Below the pieces are notes generated by a model. That model saw only the letters and a program-made list of their open reading frames with translations. It made no database searches and was not told the origin of the DNA. The position numbers and the translations under genes are program-made. This document shows, one piece after another, positions 34,240 through 44,541 of a DNA stretch of 64,000 bases (positions are counted from its first letter, which is position 1; the number at the start of each line of letters is the position of its first letter). Origin of the DNA: Dendrocalamus latiflorus (lineage: Eukaryota > Streptophyta > Magnoliopsida > Poales > Poaceae); the NCBI GenBank assembly GCA_017311315.1, contig CM029626.1:13422106-13486105 (forward strand), written 5' to 3'.

Positions 34240-36179
34240 GTCCAGAGAATGTGAGGAGAGAGCATGCAAGCGGGGAAGCCAGAGAAGTTAGGGTGAAAAG
34301 AAGAAAAAAAATAGTGGAACTGTTCTAGGTAAGGAGAGAAAGGAAATTAAGAAGGGAACCATAATCTAGGTTTTCATCTTATAGGTAACAAACTAATTTT
34401 TTTTTCCTATGATGTTTATTTTATTTAGGGTTTGCAGTTACAGATTAGAGAGAATAACAAGTACTCAGGAGGATTTGAGTAGTAGATCGGTTTGGTCTGC
34501 TAATTGGTTGTACTATTTTTGGTGGTTTGTGGGTATTATACGAGAATTTTATCTACTAGAGAGTTATAGAGAATCGCGATAGCTTTCAGTGGAATTTTAA
34601 TACATGCCAATCGGATGAGTGAGTGTGAGATATTAATTTTATAATTCTGTTGTCCGGTAGGTTTTGTCGTGTTTTGGCATCATGTGTTAAGTTTTAGATT
34701 AAAAAATAGAAAATGAATTAATCTAGGAATTTGGTTAACATGAAAATTGTAGGTAACTTTTTAAAGTTTCCAGAAAGTATAAGAACACAATTTTTAGATA
34801 AGTAGATTAGAAGACACAAATTTTAGAGGATACTATCCAGTACTGGGTTGCTGCTAAATGCAGTCGTGGGCAAAATACAAATTTGACTAACTTAATGCCA
34901 GAATAAAACTTTAGGAATAACTAAAAAGTGATAGAAATTTTTTTTGTAGGTTTTTAAAAAGTCGTTGTTTAATATATTTGCACATGTACATTAAAGATAT
35001 AAAATTATTAAGTCTACTATCCAGAAGATGACAAATCTGTCTTCTGGGTTAAAAACGGGGGTTTAAATAATTTAATCTGAACTTTTGGCCTATTAGGAAA
35101 TCATAGAAAATTTTGTATAGATTCTATAACTAGTATGGTTTGCTATTTTATATCATGGGAATCGAGAGGTATCATATTTTAGGGATAGCAAGGGGGACTG
35201 TCCAGTAAAGCGAGAAAATGGTGGAATTCGGAAGCGTGTAGGAGCAATGTCGATTAAGAGTTATCTTGTATTGCTATGTCTAGTATTAAGATTAAATATT
35301 TCTTTAGGAGGAGTACTTCGGGTGTATTATCACCTTCAAATCATTTTATTGTGATTATGGAGTAATGATGATTATATCAAGTGTTAATGAAGAAATATAT
35401 TAATCATTTTATTGTATGTTGAGCATTCACGATGAAAAATATGACCCACGGGAGTGGGATGAGGTCCCCATATATAAGATATGAGCAATAAGGTCCTTGC
35501 TAAAACTTCAATAATCATTTTGGTGCTGCAGAAAAGAAGTAAAAGCAGTGAAAAAAGAGGAAACAATTCACCTTATGCCTTATGATTTTGATGCTTGAGT
35601 TCCTCCCTTGCTTGGACATTTCTCTTTTGCTGCTTTGTCTCGTATTTATTCCTCTATTTTTTAGTCTTGTTCTCCCGTATGTGATGCTTGTGAATTGGCT
35701 AAACATACAAGGGGTACCTATCCTAGTAGTTGTTTAGAAAGCGACAAACCATTTGAAGTGATTCACTCTGATGTTTGGGGACCCTGTGAGGTTCACTCTA
35801 TGTCTGGACATAAGTGGTTTGTAACCTTTATTGACTAGTTTAGTCGCTATACTTGACTTTATTTGCTAAAACATAAAAATAATGTGTTTTTTATTTTTAA
35901 AGATCTATTTGCTCTTATGCAAAATCAGTTTGGAGCAACCATTAGAACTTTGGGTTCTGATAATAGTACAAAATATGTTAACCAGGAGTTTGGGTAGTTC
36001 CTTACATCAAACCACCTGTGTTAACACTTTAGAACAAAATCGTGTTGTAGAACATAAAAACATACACTTGCTTGAGGTTGCTCGTTCACTTATATTTACA
36101 ATGAATGTTCCTAAGTTTCTTTGGAGAGAAGCAATAAAAACTACAAGATATTTGATAATCCATATGTCATTTGTGTTTT

Positions 36180-36476
36180 TGTTATGGCCCAATATTCAAA
36201 AAGTATTGTAGCAGTGTACTATAGCGCGAGTTACTATAGCAGGATGCATTGTTCACGTGGTTACTGTAGCAACCGCGGCTTGCAATGTTCACACGGTTAC
36301 TATAGCAAGCGTGATTAGTTTCCTTTCTTACGAATTAACTTGATTTGGTTAGTTTAGAATCTTATCTTTGGTTAGTTTGTTTTGCCCTCTTCACCTAGTG
36401 CCATTCTACTTCAAGTTGTCGCTGTCCGACCTTTCTCTGACAGATGATAACCCAATTGTTGTGCTAGTTCACAACA
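36180..36476 (+). repeat. TRIM 5' LTR with internal deletion (297 bp)
   Basis: It aligns with the 3' LTR but lacks about 150 bp near 36383. The missing part is 36833-36988 in the 3' copy and contains the TATA box and leader. This 5' LTR therefore has no recognisable core promoter. Confidence 0.88.
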
Positions 36477-36478
36477 AT

Positions 36479-36491
36479 TGGTATCAGAGCC
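36479..36491 (+). other. TRIM primer binding site, initiator Met tRNA
   Basis: TGGTATCAGAGCC lies two bases after the 5' LTR end. Confidence 0.92.
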
Positions 36492-36498
36492 ACTCACC

Positions 36499-36642
36499 AT
36501 GGCTTCTGGTGCTGCGCCATCCCTCTTGGAGAAGTTGAAGGCTAACATGAAGAGCAGAAGGTCTTCAACTATGGCTACCACCGCAGCTCGAGGACGAGTT
36601 GCCTCATCAAAAGGGGTGCAATGTTGTGGCCCAATATATTAG
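36499..36642 (+). CDS. Small ORF in the TRIM internal region (47 aa)
   Basis: The ATG lies eight bases after the primer site, and the frame runs through the polypurine tract into the 3' LTR, ending TAG at 36640-36642. The product is Ser/Ala/Lys/Arg-rich (MASGAAPSLLEKLKANMKSR at the start). The position matches a gag start in larger elements, so it may be a gag remnant. No domain was recognised, and translation is uncertain because the 5' LTR has lost its promoter. Confidence 0.35.
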   Translation: MASGAAPSLLEKLKANMKSRRSSTMATTAARGRVASSKGVQCCGPIY

Positions 36643-37071
36643 AAAGTACTGTAGTAGCGCACTATAGCATGATTTACTGTAGCACGGTGCACTGTTCACG
36701 TGGTTACTGTAGCAAACGCGGCGTGTAATGTTCACACGGTTACTATATCAATCACGATTAGTTTTCTTTCTTAGGAATTAGATTGATTTGGTTAATTTAG
36801 AATCTTATCTTTAATTAGTTTGTTTCTTAAGGGTCAAATCAAGTTATCCCTATAAAAAGGATGGCATTGTATCTTCTTTAATCAAGGAAAGATGAATAAA
36901 CATGTCCTAGTCCCTAAAGTCCAGCTGTGGTCTCTCTCCTTGAACGTCTACTCTAGATTTATTCCTCCCTCAATCGGTGCCCTCTTAACCTAGCGTCGTT
37001 ATATTTCAAGTCGTCGTCATCTGACCTCTCTCCGACGGATGATTACCCCCTTTTTATCCTAGTTCACAACA
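36622..37071 (+). repeat. TRIM 3' LTR (450 bp)
   Basis: It begins TGTTGTGGCCC and ends GTTCACAACA. It retains a TATA box (tataaaaa at 36851-36858), which the 5' copy has lost. It contains several actgtagca/actatagca repeats in its first 130 bases. Confidence 0.9.
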
Positions 37072-37601
37072 ATTTTGTATCATAAAACTCCTGCTGAGTG
37101 TTTTAAAATCAAAAGATTTTGTTATTTCTCCAAAGGTCTTTGGGTGTGTATGCTTTATTCATGACTATTGGAACTATGTTGGGAAACTTGATACTCAAGC
37201 TATTAAATGTGTTTTTTGTGGGTTATTCTCCTTCTCAGTAAGGGTACAGGTGTTGGTATCCCTCTGAACATTGTTTCTTTGTGAGTATGGATGTGACTTT
37301 TCGTGGATATGAACCTTATTATGACCCAACCAATGACACTGGAATTACTCTATTCCCACTTTAAGTGCAATAAGAGGAGGAGAGTAACAATGGAGGCACT
37401 CTTGTGGGCTCTGTTCTTGTTCCTGCTTCAAGTGTATCTATTGGTGGGTCAAATGTGGCAATAACAATTCTAGTTGGGGGGATAGCTAATGAGAGTGGTG
37501 GTAATAATAATTCTTCTCATGGAGACATGCAAGCTGTGATTGAAACTTCATCGCCACCTTTACAAAATATAGAGTCCCCTATGCACAAGGTCCTAGGTAC
37601 C

Positions 37602-37603
<2 letters not shown>

Positions 37604-37647
<44 letters not shown>
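37604..37647 (+). repeat. (CT)n microsatellite
   Basis: About 22 uninterrupted CT units lie inside the decayed copia linker. The frame through it reads as Ser-Leu repeats and has no meaning. Confidence 0.97.
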
Positions 37648-37649
<2 letters not shown>

Positions 37650-38349
37650 GTCCAGTTGCTCCTACTAGCACAGTAGGACAGGGTGATAATCAATTGTCAT
37701 CTTTTTCACCCCAAGTTAATGATTTTCCTATCGCTTTGAGAAAACCATCTAGATCATCACAAATCCCAACACGCCTCAAAGATTATGTTGGTTATAAGCA
37801 TGACATTACCAACTTCATTACCTATGAACATTGCAACCCTTCCTTTTGTGTCCATACCAAGTGATTGGAAAGCTACTAAACATGACCCAAAAAGTGGAAG
37901 GCTGCTATGCTTGAAGAGATGAGAGCTTTGGAGATGAACAAAATTTGGGAGCTTGTTAATCTGCCACCAGGTAAGCAACCTATAGGCTATAAGTGGGTTT
38001 TCACAATTAAACATACCGAAAAAGGGCAAAGTAGACATGTGCAAAGCTTGTCTCATGGGAAGGGGATACGCACAAACATATGAGATTGATTATGAGGAGA
38101 CTTATGCACTAGTGGCCAAGATGAATTCAGTGAGAACACTTATATCCTACACAATCAACTTGGATTAGAATATTCACAAGATGGATGTGAAGAATGCCTT
38201 TTTCATGGTGATCTTCTAGAAAAGGCATATGTGCATGTCCTACCAGGGTTTGAGACGAGTCAAACCACTGGAAAGGTGTTGCGCTTGCATTGCTCCTTGT
38301 ATGGTTTGAAGCAATCACCACAAGATTGGTTTGGTCGGTTTAGATGGGC

Positions 38350-39500
38350 CAGGGTTCCAAAAAATCGCTCCTAGGCAGTGACTAGGCACCGCCTAGGCAT
38401 TCGACGGTGGCCCAGTGCCACGATTTTGGCCAAGGTAGCGGGCTAGGCGGGAGGGCTGGCTAGCAGTCAAAGCTGGTCCTTGGCGGCATTCGGTGGCATG
38501 AGGTGTTGCCGAGGCGGGAAGATAAGAAGGCACAATGGCTGACCACCCCGACGCCATCTAGATCCAGTCGTTGCATTAGGGTTTAGGGCTTCGGGCTCCC
38601 ACGTTGCAACCTCATCGCCATCTCCGCCAACGAGTCAACCTTGCCACTGTTGAATTAAGGTCACCACCGAATCAACCTCGCCGCCTCTGAATCTCAATCT
38701 CCTCCGAGCAGCGGCCTGGGGCCGAGCCGAAGGGGTGGCACCGGGAGGCCGTGGTCGAGCATCAAACAGGTGGGCTAGACATGGATCCAGCCAGATCCTA
38801 GTAGAGGAAGCCAAAGGGGAGGTCGAGCCATGGTGGCAAGAGCCGAAAAAGGGAGAGCTATGTCGAGCCGAGCTAGGGGAGGAGGCGGTCGGAGGCGTAA
38901 AGACCACAAGCGAAGGAGGCGGCTAGAGACGCAGGAGGCCGGGTTGAGCACAGAGAGTTGAGGCAGCGTAGGGAGTGGCTGACGGTGTGAAGGGGAGCCA
39001 GAGGGAGGGTTGGACGGAGCAAGGAGCCAGGAGAAATGGGGGAAAGGCAAGAAATAAAGGAGGGGAAGAGATAAGGTAGGAAGAAGAAGGGGAGAAAAAA
39101 ATTGAGTGGTAGGGGATTCGGCTGAACAGTAGGGGGAGAAGAGAGAGACTACTAGAGAGAAAAAGAAAAAGAAAGAGAATAAACGTGTGCAATAAAATTA
39201 TTCATCATGAATATTTAATGCTAAGCCTACCGTTGAATGCTTCTTCATGTAATTATCCTTCTATCTTGCTCAATTTATGTATGTTTTGCTTCTTCAGGTA
39301 ATTATCCTCCTATCTTGTTCAATTTGATGCCTAATACTTCCTCAATTCATCATATTACTCTTGTTCTAGATTTATCTGCACCGTAGCTAAGCCGACCGCT
39401 TGGGCACCTCCTGGGTGCCACCTAGTTGCCGCCTAGTCCGCTTAGGTGCTAGGCGCTGGGCCACCACCTGTCTAGTGCCTAGCCGCTTTCTTGAACCTAG
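38350..39500. mobile_element. hAT-like non-autonomous element, 1151 bp, TSD AGATGGGC
   Basis: The left end CAGGGTTCCAAAAAATCGC and the right end ctttcttgaacctag form an imperfect inverted repeat. Subterminal cctaggc/gcctagg motifs are dense at both ends. The 8-bp duplication AGATGGGC is perfect (38342-38349 and 39501-39508), diagnostic for hAT. The interior is purine-rich on the plus strand with only low-complexity frames, and no transposase was seen. It splits the copia RT. Confidence 0.9.
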
Positions 39501-40021
39501 AGATGGGCAATGCTAAAAAGAGGTTACCTCCAAAGCAATGCTGATCATACACTATTCTATAAGCATACCTTGGGCAAGATAGTAATCCTAATAGTGTACG
39601 TAGATGATATTGCTATTACTGGAGATGATTCTAAAGGAGATAGGTGGATCTTGTCCAGCAGCTACACCTATTGAATAAAACCATCACTTGTGTGGTAATA
39701 CAGGGATATCGGTGGACTAGAAGCTTTACCAAAGGCTAGTTGCAAGACTGATATATCTTTCTCATACCTTGCTAGATATTGCCATTGTATTCTGTATGGT
39801 CAGCCAGTTTATGCATGATCCTAGATCAACCTATATGGAAACTGTGAATAGGATTTTGTGCTATCTCAAAGGCTCCTCATGGTCATTAATCACCAAAACC
39901 ACATAATCAACAAATTATAGGCCTAGATGCTTATACTCCAATTAGTAAAGATAAAGATGTGTTTTTGACCCATCTTAAACCTGTATTCTCAGGCGGTGCT
40001 CCAATGGGCTTCGGCTGGGGG

Positions 40022-41993
40022 TGTAGCACCCCACATATAGCCAAACTGGGATACTACTATGAAACGTCATAGCTAAAGTAAAATTTAAAACCTTAAAGGT
40101 ATTTTATTAGAGAACCAATGGAAGCTGAAATAAATGTTTGAAATATGAGACCAATCCACTTCTAATCAAATGAAGAATAAATTAAAATGGCATAAATAGT
40201 GGCAAGCCACAGTGCTGAAACTCGAGTGCTCCCACCCATGCATGTTGCTATCACTCCACTGACCTTTTACCTGAGAATAGAAAGAGCAAGCGTGAGATTT
40301 GGAAATCTCAGCAAGTACCCAACAACGGTCGTAACATGGAGAGTACAGAACAGATAATGCAACCAAGATAAACAAAGGACAAGTAATGTAAGCAAGTAAT
40401 TGATACAAGTTAAAGGCAATGAACTTAGGTTACCAGAAACACTGATATCGATCAGAGACACAGATTGCAAAAATAGTGTAAATAAAGATAATTGTTATTT
40501 AGTAAGTTATAACAAGTTATAGCAAAGGCGCCGGCGATCACATCCCACATACCTAGTTATACGAGAAAAGTCAGGCACATGCTTATCCTCGACTGTATAA
40601 CCGCCGATGGGGTGTAATATCATGTGTAATGAGAATATACGGCACCCATATGTTACCAGGTGGGTGCAAATCTCTCATATATGTGGGTAATCCTAGGCCA
40701 GGTAACTGTCATTTCTTTTATTAGTGAGTTAACCAAGATGTAATTAGAAAGTCGAAGGTGAATTAAGGTGAAGTAATGAGGGTAAAAGGTGGATACAGTT
40801 GAGTAGGGAGACACATGATTTGTGATATAAAGCGATGGAAAGTGAAGATATGATGATAGCGTACTAAAACCTGTCCTAAGGAGCGTACTAGAAGGAGACA
40901 CACAAGGGTTATCAATCATACAATTTTTATTACATGATAAGTGATTATTAGTCAGATTAATGTACCACAACCAATCAGCCGAGGCTCACAATCAATAATG
41001 TGCAATTAAAGGATCATGGAAGCAGGACATATAAATAAGATGCCCAATGTTAAAAAATTACTAGTGGTTAACCTTATATTTGAACATGCTTTTACGCAAC
41101 CCCATCAATAATTTAAGCATCCATTCCAATCCCTAACTAAGCATAAATTCTGTATTCGAGCATTATACCAACTACAAGTGTACAACACTAACTAGCCCAA
41201 TGCATTAGAATCTATCTAATTCTATGAATAGCCTACAACTGGCAATCAATACAGTGAAATAATTGAATACTAAGCTAATGGAGACAGATAATCATGAAAC
41301 GGTAATGTGCAAAAGGACAGGTCGCGGCCGCGAGGTACCTACCTTGAGCACGCTCGATGGACACGCTGCACAACAGATGCAAAATGCGCAACTGCCCAAC
41401 TGCTCCCTCAACAGCTACGTGTGAACCTACATGATGGAATGGAAGGCAATCGATCAGATACAGATGAATTTGATAAAGGAACAACAAGAGATGAATTTGA
41501 CTGGAGAGGAAACGGGTTCGCTAGCCCCCACGGCCGTGCGAAACGCCATTCGGCCAAGCGAAACTACGTTTGCCCATGCGAACGGCCGTTTAGCCGAGCG
41601 AAACGTTGTTTGGCCGAGCGAACAGTCGTTCAACTGTGCGAAACCACGTTCGGCCATGCGAACGCCATCGGCCGCCGGCCAGCACCGCGTACGTGCGGCC
41701 GCATGCCTTGCGCCGCCGCCGCATCGCGCTGCCGCTGCCCGCTAGCCGCCACCGCCACCTTCATGTGCGCCGTCGCCGGCCACCACGCTGCACTCCGCTG
41801 CTGCGCACGCCGCCGCCGCCAGCCACCCTCCGCCGTCGGTTGCCAGACACATGGAGAGAGAGAGTAGATGGGAAAACCTAGATCTAAAAAAGCTGCACAC
41901 AGAAAAGAATAGAGAAGTCTCCCATTTAAAGCCATATCTAGATTAGGGTTTATTATTATTATTACTATTAATTTTATTTTTTTGAGTGATACA
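40022..41993 (-). mobile_element. Solo LTR (family B), 1972 bp, TSD GGGGG
   Basis: The plus strand reads TGTAGCAC ... GTGATACA, a 7-of-8 inverted repeat. GGGGG flanks at 40017-40021 and 41994-41998. Text features (reverse complement of ggtacttgctgagatttcc near 40300) suggest the LTR runs on the minus strand. The right third is GC-rich and holds the 20-bp array at 41532-41670. A TSD of only Gs is weak evidence alone, but it coincides exactly with the inverted termini. No internal retroelement sequence remains. Confidence 0.7.
41532..41670 (+). repeat. 20-bp tandem repeat array, seven units
   Basis: Seven consecutive units have exactly 20-bp spacing, with a core of nnccnngcgaac/gcgaaac and a cgtt-type end. 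Examples are ggccgtgcgaaacgccattc, then ggccaagcgaaactacgttt. The units diverge by 20-40 percent, but the register never slips. The 20-bp period rules out a coding repeat. Confidence 0.88.
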
Positions 41994-42427
41994 GGGGGCT
42001 TCGGCTTTCGGTTGAAATTGCACTGTAACGGCTGTTATCTTTTCTGAGGAAAAAATGAGAAAAATAGAAAAAATTGAGAAAAATTAAAAAACCATTATAT
42101 CATTATGGAGAGTGTAAAAGAATACGGGAAAAAAGAAAAGTGAAAAAACTGAAAAAGCCAAAAAAGTTAAAATAAGCTGAAATTAGAAGTCGATTCATTC
42201 TATATGTCTTCTGACTTAAATAAATTGAAAGCTAAAAAAACTAAAAGCTGAAGCTGTTTAGAGTGGGATCTCAAATTATTTTAAACCTGTGTTCTATAAT
42301 TATTTATACAGGTTGGCCCAACTTCTTAGGATTGGCTACAAACCTATAAGTTTCATATATGATTCCATATCATTGGGTGTTCTGTACATAGAACAGATCC
42401 TGAACACAGATTCCAAACTATACTAAC

Positions 42428-42684
42428 TAGGGGCGGATATCGAGCCAACTCTTCGTCTTATCGAACTTTTCCTAAAATTGGCATAATTTGATTTAATATC
42501 ATTTTACGTATAATTTAAAGTATGTTTAGAAACGAACTAACGAGCCGACCCGAGCCGAGCTATAGCAAAATTTAAATTCATTTGAAATCAACTCATTTTA
42601 ATATTTAACTAATTAACAAGTATAATTGAAATAATTTTGAACCGAGCCAACAAGCCCCACAAAAAAGCTTTTTTTCCACCCCTA
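42428..42684. mobile_element. hAT MITE, 257 bp, TSD ATACTAAC
   Basis: The termini TAGGGGCGGA and TCCACCCCTA form a near-perfect inverted repeat. The 8-bp duplication ATACTAAC is perfect at 42420-42427 and 42685-42692. Non-coding, AT-rich. Confidence 0.92.
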
Positions 42685-42692
42685 ATACTAAC

Positions 42693-44169
42693 CATTGTAG
42701 ACATGTATGGTCCTTTTGTTTAGCAGGCATGTGTGCAATAGCAGCCTTCTCACCGAAAACGTGCGCATAGGAAACCTATTTTGTCCTTGGATAGCCAATT
42801 AGGCAGTACGAGCCATTGATCAACCAGCTCACCTGTCTTATTAACTAAACAGGCACAGTAAGAAGTATGTAAGCCCATGTTTTAAATAACTTTAGACTTT
42901 TAACTTTCAGCTTTACAATTTAAAAGCCGTTTAAAATTTATTAATTTTTTAATATAGATTTTTCTATTTTTATTATCTATGGAGATATATAACGGTGTTT
43001 TTTTATTTTTTATTTTTTATTTTTTAATTAAAATTTTTAGAAAAACTAACGGTGGGTAAAAATCAAAATCACAGTACTTTTCAGACGGGACAACTGACCC
43101 CATTTATCATTTGACCTGAGAATAAACGTCTTAAGTGAGCTGTGATTTTTTTTTTGGCAGTGTCGCATGTCCAATCTTGGTAGCGTGTCAAGTCACAGCT
43201 TGAGATGGCAAATACCCCTGAAATTTGGAAAATGTTTAATAGATAGATTGTTCATAAAGTCGATATTTAGTTCTCCTGAATTTGATAGACAAATGCATGT
43301 CAAAACAAACAAACATGAAACAACTTAAGGAATGTTGATTGATAATTATGTGTACGACTCCTGCCTCGGATTTGGTATGTACCACTTCCATTAGACTGAT
43401 CACTTCGGTGCCAAATGCAACAGAACTCATGACGGCCATGCTAGCTACAATGTTTCTGGTAGAACATGCTACAGTACCGTGTCTGAGCTAGCCTATCTGA
43501 AACGTCAATTTTTTTTATTCAGTGCTAGTGGACTAATGGCACAGTATTATTGTAACATCGCGCCATTAATTACTTGGCAAAAGTAGAGGATACGAGTTCA
43601 ATCCACCTCCTTTAGTTTCAACTAAGGCTTAATTTGTGTATGCTTGTTCCTCACAAACATGACTGAACATTTATAGTTCTTGTACCCGTGGACTTGGGAA
43701 AGCATAATATATGCACCTCGTCGTGTAAATAAATAAAAAAAAATGCTCACTAAGCCCCTCAAAGAATCATACAACCTTGTCTTCGTTATCACGTGGCATT
43801 TATATACGCATAGCGCAATACCTTCCGTTATTTTTTATAATGGAATCCGGCTTAATAACCCGTTTGGAAAAAAAATGCATTGGAATCCGGCTTAATAACC
43901 CGTTTGGAAAAAAATATATGCATAGCGCAAATAACAGTCACTGACATTTGACACGTATTTTCGATATGGTTCGTGTCACACGATAGGTAGGAGGATAATA
44001 CTATTCAACCAACGTGCGTGTACAAGCTCCTAGCTAGACATACGGTCACGGTCAGTGCAATCCTATACCAACACCGTACGTTAATTCTCCCAAACAAATA
44101 CACCACACTAGCCAGACTAAACCGGGCACCACCTTTGAGGCACCTGCTAACTTTGTCAGGCCGGCTGCC
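42693..44169. other. Upstream region of the zinc-finger gene
   Basis: This is AT-rich, non-coding sequence. It holds a 40-bp tandem duplication (43841-43918) and a TATA-like cataatatatgc at 43703-43714. No clear proximal TATA box was picked within 100 bases of the start codon. Confidence 0.4.
43841..43918 (+). repeat. 40-bp tandem duplication in the upstream region
   Basis: tggaatccggcttaataacc plus cgtttggaaaaaaaatgcat is repeated immediately with one base shorter A tract. It lies about 250 bases upstream of the zinc-finger start codon. Confidence 0.92.
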
Positions 44170-44541
44170 ATGGAGCCCAACGGCGAGGGCGACGGCGGTG
44201 AACTCGACCTCAACCTCTTCCTGCAGCCGTCCTCGGCGCCCGAGCCTCTGGGCTACTTCTCCTGCACCTACTGCGACAAGAAGTTCTACTCCTCCCAGGC
44301 GCTGGGCGGTCACCAGAACGCCCACAAGTCCGAGCGCAGCGTCGCCAAGCGCACGCGCGAGCTGGTGACCGCGGCAGCCGCTCGCCGGCGCGTGGACCAG
44401 GGTGCCGACGAGGAGGCGAGGAGAGGGAAGGAGCCGAGCAATGCCGCCCGGGGTTCGGCGGGGAGCTCCTCGCACCAGAGGGCGTCGCCGGAGGCTCGCC
44501 GGGACCTCAACGAGGAGATCGACCTGTCCCTGAAGCTATGA
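44170..44541 (+). CDS. Small C2H2 zinc-finger transcription factor, QALGGH type, with EAR-like motifs
   Basis: This is a single-exon frame of 123 residues from ATG 44170 to TGA 44539-44541. One plant-type zinc finger (CX2CX12HX3H) lies at about residues 34-54 and contains the plant-specific QALGGHQNAH helix that contacts DNA. DLNLFL sits at residues 13-18 and DLSLKL at the C-terminus (118-123). Both fit EAR repression motifs, which recruit TOPLESS-type co-repressors. The finger is followed by a basic stretch (KSERSVAKRTR), a likely nuclear signal. It is GC-rich, as grass intron-less genes often are, and no stop or frameshift is present. The family (KNUCKLES/SUPERMAN/ZFP-like) acts in the nucleus as a developmental repressor; which member this is cannot be told. 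It is the only convincing host gene in the window, lying between transposons. Confidence 0.9.
   Translation: MEPNGEGDGGELDLNLFLQPSSAPEPLGYFSCTYCDKKFYSSQALGGHQNAHKSERSVAKRTRELVTAAAARRRVDQGADEEARRGKEPSNAARGSAGSSSHQRASPEARRDLNEEIDLSLKL

Larger units (their letters stand above)
32284..35515 (+). mobile_element. Truncated LTR (family A), third copy, with nested insertions
   Basis: It begins TGTAATATTCC, like 59744 (TGTAATATCC). It continues with family blocks after two nested elements: the cagtaaagcgag and taggaggagtacttcggg region (35210-35330) and the gacccacgggagtgggatga boxes (35440-35465). It stops near 35515, before the expected TATTACA end, close to the start of the decayed copia element. 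The GC-rich piece at 32790-33210 corresponds to the GC-rich middle of this LTR family, so its open frames on both strands are not taken as genes. Confidence 0.6.
36180..37071 (+). mobile_element. TRIM retrotransposon (892 bp) nested in the copia integrase
   Basis: There are two LTRs (36180-36476 and 36622-37071) with termini TGTTATG/TGTTGTG and CACAACA, a Met-tRNA primer site, a 145-bp internal region and a polypurine tract (aaaaggggtgcaa). The flanks are gtttt (36175-36179) and atttt (37072-37076), 4 of 5 identical. Excision restores the copia reading (VCVFVLYHKTPAECF). The small size without pol is the hallmark of a terminal-repeat retrotransposon in miniature. It must use enzymes from another element. 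Confidence 0.9.
35611..39900 (+). pseudogene. Decayed Ty1/copia pol (GAG-pre-integrase, integrase, RT), broken by two insertions
   Basis: Three collinear pieces remain. At 35611-36174 there is a GAG-pre-integrase end (LGHFSFAALSRIY ... CDACELAKHTRGTYPSS) and integrase core (HSDVWGP, LGSDN, EHKNIHLLEVARSL). At 37077-38349 there is the integrase C-terminus (HKTPAECF, DVTFRGYEPYY), a linker with a (CT)n tract, and RT start (WKAAMLEEM, IGYKWVF, LYGLKQSPQDWFGRF). At 39509-39900 RT resumes directly (LIVYVDDIAITGDD, then YQRLVARLIYLSHT and ILCYLKGSS). Removing the hAT insertion rejoins the RT frame exactly at its duplication. Many stops and frame changes are present, and no RNase H, gag start or LTRs were recognised. 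It is therefore an old, dead copy unrelated to the intact one at 1-3957. Confidence 0.9.

Noticed and set aside
44018..44368. Longer alternative frame upstream of and overlapping the zinc-finger gene
   Set aside because: It begins at a GTG, not an ATG, is in another frame, and has no domain. The 44170 frame has a clear C2H2 finger.
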